Source: Treponema sp.
GTDB lineage: Bacteria; Spirochaetota; Spirochaetia; Treponematales; Breznakiellaceae
Assembly: GCA_009780595.1 (NCBI GenBank)
Contig: WQZT01000113.1
Location: 1 to 5,613, forward strand
Reading direction: 5' to 3'
Length of the DNA stretch: 5,613 bases
A program made the position numbers and the translations under genes. Below the pieces are notes generated by a model. That model saw nothing but the letters and a program-made list of their open reading frames with translations. It was not told the DNA's origin and ran no database searches. Positions 1 through 4,320 of the stretch are shown here, piece by piece; the first letter of the stretch is position 1; each line of letters starts with the position of its first letter.

Positions 1-739
1 CGGCCAGCAGCCGGGCGGCCAGCGCCAGTCCCGCCCCGGCGACCAGCAGCAACAGCAGCGCCGCGATAATCAACAGGCGCGCCGCCAGAGAAGAAATAAG
101 GGTAACGCCGAGCCAGAGGTCAGCGGTCTGGAGATTTGCCAGCTTGTGGATTTCGGAGCGGATTACAAAAAACGCCGCCGCGCCGATAACGAGCATTTTG
201 AACACCGATTTGACAAAGTTAAAAACTCCTTCCATAGAAAAAATCTTGCCGAAGTATTTGTCAAAGCGCGGAAGTACCTTCGTAAAATCCGGCACGAGCG
301 GCTTGGTGGTAAAATGAAACCCCACCTGCACGATGTTGGAAAAAAGCCCCGCCACAACTGCCACAACCAGCAACGGCAGCACAATCCGTGCGAAGTAATT
401 GAGCACCACGCCCGCCGCAACTCTGTCGGCAAGCGGGTCAAGGATGTTTATCCGGGTGAAGAAAAACCTGACCATCTCCACGCAATTTCTGAGTATCCAC
501 GGCGCAAGAATGATAAGCGCAATTGCCGGAAGCAAAAGCCCCAGCGCCGCAGAGAATTCCTGGCTCTTTGCAACCCTGCCCTCTTCGCGCGCCTTGCGGT
601 ACGTTGTTTCGGTCGGGTCAAACGTGCGCCCTTCGTCCTCAGCGGCGAACCACTGGAGATCCATCGCCAAAGCGGTGCGGTACAGTTCGTTCCCGGAGAG
701 CGGGGCGCGGAGGGCGGCGGCGCTGGCAACACTGCTCAT
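1..739 (-). CDS. flhB: FlhB, flagellar export switch protein (N-terminal 246 residues, cut by left edge)
   Basis: FlhB sits in the inner membrane at the flagellar export gate and switches secretion from rod/hook to filament substrates. The visible part is its membrane domain. The conserved amphipathic N-terminal motif (DPTETTYRKAREEGRVAKS, residues about 41-59) is followed by four hydrophobic segments near residues 63-83, 108-136, 176-194 and 219-244. The cytoplasmic domain with the self-cleaving NPTH motif, about 100-130 residues in this family, would lie beyond position 1. The ATG at 739-737 overlaps the fliR stop as ATGA and has a G-rich Shine-Dalgarno (GGGGG) 6 nt upstream. The next ATG, codon 26 at 664-662, lies just before the conserved DLQWFAAEDEGRT stretch but has no visible ribosome site, so I prefer the upstream start. 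It is the last visible gene of the fliO-P-Q-R-flhB operon. Family assignment is firm. Confidence 0.95.
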   Translation of the reverse strand, partial: MSSVASAAALRAPLSGNELYRTALAMDLQWFAAEDEGRTFDPTETTYRKAREEGRVAKSQEFSAALGLLLPAIALIILAPWILRNCVEMVRFFFTRINILDPLADRVAAGVVLNYFARIVLPLLVVAVVAGLFSNIVQVGFHFTTKPLVPDFTKVLPRFDKYFGKIFSMEGVFNFVKSVFKMLVIGAAAFFVIRSEIHKLANLQTADLWLGVTLISSLAARLLIIAALLLLLVAGAGLALAARLLA

Positions 740-1557
740 AGTAATCCCCCGGCGGCGATGCGGTCGCCAATGCGAATGTAAAGCGTCTGGATAGTCTGAA
801 ATCCCGCGCCGATAATTCTGCTGAAAGCCCCGGTCATAAACGGGAGCGCGGCAAAAATAATCAGGAAGGCGGTCATTATCGAAATGGGGAACCCTTCCGA
901 AAGAATGTTGATTTGCGGCGCGGCTTTTGAGATGAGCCCGGTTGTCAGGGAAACCAAAAACAGCGTTCCCAAAATCGGCAGGGAAATGATGACGGCATCC
1001 AGGAAAAGCCGGGAAAGCCCCGCCAGCATCATCGAAACAATGTGATCCTTGCCTGAAACTAAACTCATCACGTTGATGGATTGCAGGGAACGCCAAAAAC
1101 CGCCGAGAAAGAGATCGCGAAAACCGTCAATCGTAACAAATACCAGCATCGCCACAAGGTTGAGGTACTGCCCCAAGAGCGGGTTTTCTATCTGCGCCAA
1201 CGGGTCAAACGTCTCAGAGGCGCCAAACCCCATTTGCAGCGAGAAAAATTGCCCGGCGGTGGCAAACGCGGCGAAGATAAGCACCAGATAAAAGCCGATG
1301 ATGATGCCGATCAGCGCTTCCCCGATGACGAGGAACGCAAAATTAAGCCCGAACGGAGCGATAACCCAATCCCGAACGAGCGCTGAGGAAAACGATGTGT
1401 ACGCGGCAAACCCGGCAAGCGCGATTTTTGCCGCCTGCGGGACGGCCTCAGATCCCAAAAGAGGGGCGATTTGGATCATCGCAAACGCCCTCACTGCAAT
1501 CAGGAGGAATGCGGGAGAAGCGGCAAGTATTTCTGTTACAATGTTCTCCTCAAACAA
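736..1557 (-). CDS. fliR: FliR, flagellar export channel protein
   Basis: FliR is a multi-spanning inner-membrane protein that builds the export channel with FliP and FliQ. The product has 273 residues, normal for the family (about 250-270), and is strongly hydrophobic throughout. Recognisable motifs are GFGASETFDPLAQIENPLLGQ (about residues 111-131) and GLISKAAPQINILSEGFP (about 207-224), both typical of FliR. Translation appears to start at a TTG (1557-1555): an AGGGAG Shine-Dalgarno at 1570-1565 lies 7 nt upstream, while the first internal ATG is at codon 27, inside the first membrane helix, and would truncate it. The gene follows fliQ after 24 nt, the largest gap in this operon, and its TGA overlaps the flhB ATG by 2 nt (ATGA), suggesting coupled translation. 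Confidence 0.97.
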   Translation of the reverse strand: MFEENIVTEILAASPAFLLIAVRAFAMIQIAPLLGSEAVPQAAKIALAGFAAYTSFSSALVRDWVIAPFGLNFAFLVIGEALIGIIIGFYLVLIFAAFATAGQFFSLQMGFGASETFDPLAQIENPLLGQYLNLVAMLVFVTIDGFRDLFLGGFWRSLQSINVMSLVSGKDHIVSMMLAGLSRLFLDAVIISLPILGTLFLVSLTTGLISKAAPQINILSEGFPISIMTAFLIIFAALPFMTGAFSRIIGAGFQTIQTLYIRIGDRIAAGGLL

Positions 1558-1581
1558 CGCTTAACTCCCTTTCGTCAAATT

Positions 1582-1851
1582 TCAGCGGGTCATAGAAGGT
1601 ATCTGCCGAAACAGTTCTATGGTATAATCGCGCAGGATACTAAACCCCAAGCCTCCAAAAAAGGCCAGCACTAAGAGAATGGCGATTACTTTCGGCACGA
1701 AGGTCAGCGTCTGCTCCTGAATCGAGGTTGTCGCCTGCAAAATTGCAACAACAAGCCCGACAACCAGCGCGCTCAAAAGCAACGGAGCTGCCAGCATGAG
1801 AACTTGAGCAATTCCGCCTCGCAAAAGAGCCGTAATATCGCCAATACTCAC
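1582..1851 (-). CDS. fliQ: FliQ, flagellar export channel protein
   Basis: FliQ is a small two-helix inner-membrane subunit that wraps the FliP/FliR core of the export gate. With a GTG start at 1851-1849 the product is 89 residues, the usual FliQ length. Two hydrophobic hairpin segments (about residues 13-38 and 51-74) flank the signature ATTSIQEQTLTFVPK (about 40-54). A longer reading frame opens at a TTG (1869-1867), but that adds six residues encoded by the Shine-Dalgarno itself. The AGGAGG at 1863-1858 sits 6 nt before the GTG, which decides the start. That site also overlaps the fliP stop codon (TAG at 1864-1862), so ribosomes finishing fliP would be positioned to restart on fliQ. Confidence 0.96.
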   Translation of the reverse strand: MSIGDITALLRGGIAQVLMLAAPLLLSALVVGLVVAILQATTSIQEQTLTFVPKVIAILLVLAFFGGLGFSILRDYTIELFRQIPSMTR

Positions 1852-1857
1852 CGGAAG

Positions 1858-1863
1858 CCTCCT
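1858..1863 (-). promoter_or_regulatory. Ribosome binding site of fliQ, overlapping the fliP stop
   Basis: A perfect AGGAGG on the minus strand lies 6 nt upstream of the GTG at 1851-1849. Its first two bases are the last two of the fliP TAG stop codon. It fixes GTG rather than the more upstream TTG as the fliQ start and makes fliP-fliQ coupling likely. Confidence 0.85.
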
Positions 1864-2695
1864 ACCCAAACGAGCGGATCAGTTGATCCGTCAGCAGCCC
1901 CCAGCCGTCAACCAGCACAAAAAGGATGAGCTTAAACGGCATCGAGATCATTATCGGGGGCAACATGATCATACCCATCGACATAAGGGCGCTGGCGACC
2001 ACCATGTCAATAACAATAAACGGGATAAACAGCAGTATCCCGATTCTAAACGCAACCGTTAGTTCATTGAGAATAAACGATGGAATCAGCACGTATGTCG
2101 GAACATCCGCCAGCGTGTTGGGCGCGTCAAGCCCGCGCATCGACATAAAAAGGCGTATATTTTCCCGCCCAACGCGGTTCTGCATTTGGCGGAACATAAA
2201 AAGCCGCAGGGGACCTTCCGCCTCCTGGTACGCGGTCTGAATATTGATTTGCCCATCCGCCAAAGGGCGAAATGAGTTTTCGTAAATATCAGAGAACGTT
2301 GGCCACATAATAAAAACAGTCATAAAAAACGCGACACCCATCAGCACCTGCGTAGGCGGAACTTGCTGGAGGGACAGCGCCCGCTTAATAAAGTCCAGCA
2401 CGATAGAAACGCGGAGAAAGCTCGTCATGAGAATGAGAATGCTCGGCGCAAGGGAAAGTATGGTGAGCAAAAGCAGCAGTTGCAGGGAAAAGGCGACTTC
2501 CTGCCCGCTTTCGGGGTTTCTGATGGTGAGATCGATAAAGGGAACGCCGCCGGGCATTGGCGGCTGGGGAACGGCTACCGTTCCCGGCGTGAATGTTCCG
2601 GGAAACGGCGGCTGTGCCGGTCCGGTTTGAGCGTTGATCCCGTGCGGGGCGGCGGCAAGGAGAAGCACAATTGCCAGAAAAACAGCGGCCTTCAT
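1862..2695 (-). CDS. fliP: FliP, flagellar export channel protein
   Basis: FliP forms most of the export pore of the flagellar basal body. The product is 277 residues. It starts with a cleavable-looking signal peptide (MKAAVFLAIV..., ending near AQ at 22-23), as is usual for FliP, followed by an unusually proline- and glycine-rich segment (about residues 24-52). The family core follows: LAPSILILMTSFLR (about 82-95), PTQVLMG (114-120) and the C-terminal signature PSFILNELTVAFRIG (205-219), then IPFIVIDMVVASALMSMGM and MPFKLILFVLVDGW (252-265). The ATG at 2695-2693 shares its A with the fliO TGA (TGATG) and has AGGGGG 5 nt upstream (2706-2701). An in-frame TTG one codon earlier is too close to that site and is rejected. 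Confidence 0.97.
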   Translation of the reverse strand: MKAAVFLAIVLLLAAAPHGINAQTGPAQPPFPGTFTPGTVAVPQPPMPGGVPFIDLTIRNPESGQEVAFSLQLLLLLTILSLAPSILILMTSFLRVSIVLDFIKRALSLQQVPPTQVLMGVAFFMTVFIMWPTFSDIYENSFRPLADGQINIQTAYQEAEGPLRLFMFRQMQNRVGRENIRLFMSMRGLDAPNTLADVPTYVLIPSFILNELTVAFRIGILLFIPFIVIDMVVASALMSMGMIMLPPIMISMPFKLILFVLVDGWGLLTDQLIRSFG

Positions 2696-3417
2696 CAAAG
2701 CCCCCTGAGCCTTTCTCGCTGCTTGTGCAAGCCCTCGCTCAGCGAAGAACCGTCGGCGAAAAGCCCGCCCTCTGCCGCCTTCCGCACCGAAGCCGCTTGC
2801 GAGGGTGAAGATGCCGCACGGGGTTTTCCGCGCAAACGCTGCAAAAGGGAGTTAAAGTCGATCAAACCTTTCAGTTCCGCCTCTGCATTTCGGCGGGCGT
2901 CGTCGAGCAAAAGGGTTTCCAGCGTTTCGGCGTCGTCAATTTCAGAGATGAGGTTCAAGGCGCCAGAACCGCCGCCGACCAGCCACGCTTTCGAGCCGAC
3001 GGAAACAACCGCAGCAAAGGTGTCGCTTGAAAGGGGTGTGCGGGCAAGGAGCTTCAAGTGCGGATCGCGCTTTTCCTGCGGCTTTGCAAGGCGCTTTACG
3101 AAAAAAACCACGCCGTAAATTGCCAGAGCCGCCAGCGCAAGAACAAGCACCATGCGGATAACAACAAAGCCCCCTGCGCCGCCTGAAACCAGCGTGGCGG
3201 GAAGCGGATCGTCGAAAAGGATGGCATCTTCAGCACGGGGCTCAGGCGGCACTTCTGCCACCTGCATCTCCGGCGAGGTAAGTTCCGCGCCCGGCATGGC
3301 ATCGAGCGCCTGCGCCGACAGCACAGACGTAGCACCGAGAAAATGGATGCAGACACAGAGTGCCGCACAAAAAGCAGCGAAATGAAACCGTATGGTTTTC
3401 AGTTTCTCCCCTCCCAA
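2695..3417 (-). CDS. fliO: FliO (FliZ in older spirochaete naming), flagellar export assembly protein
   Basis: FliO is a bitopic membrane protein that promotes assembly of the FliP ring. This product (up to 240 residues) has an N-terminal signal-like segment (about 8-37, ending SAQA), an acidic and proline-rich periplasmic stretch (about 38-75), one membrane helix (about 83-106) followed by the basic KRLAKPQEKR, then the FliO-like domain LKLLARTPLSSDTFAAVVSVGSKAWLVG (121-148) with the ISEIDD stretch (158-162). The C-terminal tail (about 170-240) is charged and poorly conserved. The start is uncertain. The first possible codon is a TTG (3417-3415), but the only Shine-Dalgarno (GGGAGGGGAG) begins inside that reading frame, which points to a rare CTG at 3402-3400 giving MKTIRFHF. 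No ATG occurs until codon 41. It heads the visible operon. Confidence 0.88.
   Translation of the reverse strand: MGGEKLKTIRFHFAAFCAALCVCIHFLGATSVLSAQALDAMPGAELTSPEMQVAEVPPEPRAEDAILFDDPLPATLVSGGAGGFVVIRMVLVLALAALAIYGVVFFVKRLAKPQEKRDPHLKLLARTPLSSDTFAAVVSVGSKAWLVGGGSGALNLISEIDDAETLETLLLDDARRNAEAELKGLIDFNSLLQRLRGKPRAASSPSQAASVRKAAEGGLFADGSSLSEGLHKQRERLRGL
3406..3415 (-). promoter_or_regulatory. Shine-Dalgarno of fliO and possible sRNA target
   Basis: The minus strand reads GGGAGGGGAG here, the strongest ribosome site in the window. It lies 3 to 7 nt before a CTG at 3402-3400 depending on which GGAGG-like core is used, and immediately follows or overlaps the TTG at 3417-3415. With its neighbours (3407-3417) it is perfectly complementary to the loop of a putative small RNA at 4147-4157. 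Confidence 0.6.
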
Positions 3418-3429
3418 GTTAAAACTGAC

Positions 3430-3460
3430 TAATAGCTATGATATACTATAGCATAGAACT
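3430..3460 (-). promoter_or_regulatory. Probable promoter region of the fliO-flhB operon
   Basis: The divergent gap is AT-rich just upstream of fliO. On the minus strand TATAGT (3450-3445), running into TATAT, resembles a -10 box and would give a leader of about 20-30 nt ahead of the fliO ribosome site. No convincing -35 box lies 16-18 nt upstream, and I see no sigma28-type TAAA/GCCGATAA pair. Five-base inverted arms (GCTAT at 3435-3439, ATAGC at 3448-3452) flank the box and could bind a regulator, though such short AT-rich arms arise easily by chance. Confidence 0.35.
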
Positions 3461-3556
3461 ACATTTTTACGCTAGTGGCTTGAATACTTTTTTACGGAAA
3501 TCAATTTTTTTATACAGCGCAAAGATTTGATTTCAGTGGGTAGATGCGGTTCCATA

Positions 3557-3585
3557 TTGGAAAATCCTCTCAAACGCGGTATACT
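3557..3585 (+). promoter_or_regulatory. Sigma70-type promoter of the TM2-domain gene
   Basis: TTGGAA (3557-3562) and TATACT (3580-3585) are separated by the ideal 17 nt. Counting 7 nt past the -10 box puts the transcription start at 3592, the A of the TM2-gene ATG. No Shine-Dalgarno lies between the box and the ATG, so the mRNA is probably leaderless. Confidence 0.6.
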
Positions 3586-3591
3586 GTCAGA

Positions 3592-4059
3592 ATGTATAGC
3601 ACGTTTATTGCCTACGTTTTGTGGGCTGTCTCAGGCTTCGGTGCTCTGGGGTTTCATCGATTTTATCTGGGGAAAATTCCCAGCGGTATTTTGTGGATGT
3701 TTACTGGCGGGCTGTTTGGGATTGGGGCGATTTATGATTTTTTTACGCTGTCGGGACAGGTGCGAACGGCGAATATGGAAAAAGCCCTTCTCAATAACAT
3801 GAACACGATGCTCCACCATGCTACCGTGAAAAAAAACCGCCCCGAACGGGCAGTGCTGAAACTTGCCCGCGAAAACAAGGGCATTGTTACCATCAGCGAT
3901 GCCGCGCTGGATGCCGGCATTCCCATCGAGGAGGCGAAGAAACTGCTTGATGCGATGGTCAGCAAGGGCTTTGCCGAACTGCGCGTGCGGAAAAGCGGCA
4001 CGATTGTCTATGCTATCCCCGATATGATAGATAAAGACGAACCGTTGGAGGACTTTTAA
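3592..4059 (+). CDS. TM2-domain membrane protein with C-terminal winged-helix-like domain
   Basis: With the ATG at 3592 the product is 155 residues. Residues 4-52 form a TM2 domain: a first hydrophobic helix, the hallmark turn GFHRFYLGK (20-28), then a second helix (about 31-52) ending IYDFFTL with the conserved aspartate. A linker with a helical look (about 56-80) leads to residues 83-143 (PERAVLKLAREN...GIVTISDAALDAGIPIEEAKKLLDAMVSKGFAELRV...GTIVYAI). That stretch reads like a winged helix: a recognition-type helix pair followed by two strands. The acidic tail is DKDEPLEDF. The function of TM2 proteins of this kind is not known to me. A membrane-tethered sensor or DNA-binding protein is possible but unproven. 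A longer frame opens at an ATG at 3544, but that would add 16 residues unlike the TM2 family and would lie upstream of the likely transcription start. The gene is divergent from the flagellar operon. Confidence 0.85.
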   Translation: MYSTFIAYVLWAVSGFGALGFHRFYLGKIPSGILWMFTGGLFGIGAIYDFFTLSGQVRTANMEKALLNNMNTMLHHATVKKNRPERAVLKLARENKGIVTISDAALDAGIPIEEAKKLLDAMVSKGFAELRVRKSGTIVYAIPDMIDKDEPLEDF

Positions 4060-4078
4060 TCGATCTCAATCGATTTTT
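4058..4078 (+). terminator. Weak hairpin terminator after the TM2-domain gene
   Basis: AATCGAT (4058-4064) and ATCGATT (4069-4075) form a perfect 7-bp stem with a 4-nt loop. A run of five T (4074-4078) overlaps its end. The stem starts within the stop codon. Only two G-C pairs are present, so termination is probably partial and readthrough into the following gap is likely. Confidence 0.4.
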
Positions 4079-4097
4079 ATGAATTTTTAAAAATTTA

Positions 4098-4126
4098 TTA
4101 AAGTAGTTTTGGGTGCTGTCGATAAT
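4098..4126 (+). promoter_or_regulatory. Weak candidate promoter for a small RNA
   Basis: GATAAT (4121-4126) matches five of six -10 consensus bases. TTAAAG (4098-4103), 17 nt upstream, is a poor -35. Transcription would start near 4133 and end at the terminator at 4224, giving an RNA of about 92 nt. The surrounding sequence is AT-rich, so the match could be accidental. Confidence 0.25.
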
Positions 4127-4132
4127 TTATAT

Positions 4133-4224
4133 GTCGGGTGCGTAGTTCCCCTCCCAATCACTACGTATCCGGTTGCCTCAAGGGCAGGGCCTGTTGCGAA
4201 CTTGATTTGCAGCAGGCTTTTTTT
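4133..4224 (+). ncRNA. Candidate small RNA with a C-rich anti-Shine-Dalgarno loop
   Basis: Three successive hairpins can be drawn. Hairpin 1 pairs 4139-4146 with 4160-4167 (8 bp, one G-U), leaving a 13-nt loop with TCCCCTCCC. Hairpin 2 is short (4173-4178 with 4182-4187, some G-U). Hairpin 3 is the strong terminator at 4189-4224. A C-rich exposed loop plus a rho-independent terminator is the layout of small RNAs that block ribosome sites, such as the CCUCCUCCC-loop RNAs of alphaproteobacteria. I recognise no named RNA family here: it lacks the SRP core, a tRNA T-loop, and I see no known riboswitch motif. It could instead be the 3' untranslated tail of the TM2 mRNA, either read through or processed. 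Confidence 0.4.
4189..4224 (+). terminator. Strong rho-independent terminator
   Basis: GCCTGTTGC (4189-4197) pairs with GCAGCAGGC (4209-4217) in a 9-bp GC-rich stem with one G-U pair and an 11-nt loop. Seven T residues follow at once (4218-4224). It ends either a discrete small RNA or readthrough from the TM2 gene, and it insulates the penicillin-binding protein gene 96 nt downstream. Confidence 0.85.
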
Positions 4225-4246
4225 ATATCCGCCGCCAATTTTCTTC

Positions 4247-4265
4247 TATAATATAAATATAATAT
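4247..4265 (+). repeat. Tandem TATAATAT boxes, 11 bp apart
   Basis: TATAATAT occurs at 4247-4254 and again at 4258-4265, one helical turn apart, in an almost pure A/T stretch. Each contains a perfect -10 hexamer, but neither has a recognisable -35 at 16-18 nt. They may be an alternative promoter giving a leader of about 50-65 nt for the penicillin-binding protein gene, an upstream A/T element for the promoter at 4285, or simply AT-rich sequence. Confidence 0.5.
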
Positions 4266-4284
4266 TAGACTCATGTTCGCGCCC

Positions 4285-4314
4285 TTGACATAGATTGCCC
4301 GGCTGTCGTAGGAT
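4285..4314 (+). promoter_or_regulatory. Sigma70-type promoter of the penicillin-binding protein gene
   Basis: A perfect -35 box TTGACA (4285-4290) is followed after 18 nt by TAGGAT (4309-4314), which matches four of six -10 bases including the key first TA and last T. The predicted start is at about 4321, the A of the ATG, so the transcript may be leaderless. The same TAGGA could instead serve as a weak ribosome site 7 nt from the ATG if transcription starts further upstream. Confidence 0.5.
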
Positions 4315-4320
4315 TGCTGT

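Noticed and set aside
146..781. Plus-strand open frame of 211 codons across flhB
   Set aside because: It lies antisense to flhB, the product is rich in Arg/His/Lys with no recognisable domain, and the flhB frame on the other strand has clear family motifs.
1852..1869. Six-residue longer FliQ from the TTG at 1869
   Set aside because: The added codons are the Shine-Dalgarno of the GTG at 1851, and the GTG start gives the family's normal 89 residues.
2363..3118. Plus-strand open frame of 251 codons across fliP and fliO
   Set aside because: It spans the junction of two well-supported genes on the opposite strand. Its product is low-complexity, charged and serine-rich, as expected from an antisense shadow.
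3544..3591. Longer start for the TM2-domain protein at the ATG at 3544
   Set aside because: The extra 16 residues are unlike a TM2 N-terminus, the ribosome site is poor, and this ATG lies upstream of the predicted -35 box of the gene.
4133..4224. SRP RNA, tRNA or a known riboswitch in the gap before the PBP gene
   Set aside because: There is no GGAAGGAAGCAGCC-like SRP core, no T-loop consensus with a 7-bp acceptor stem, and no riboswitch motif that I recognise.
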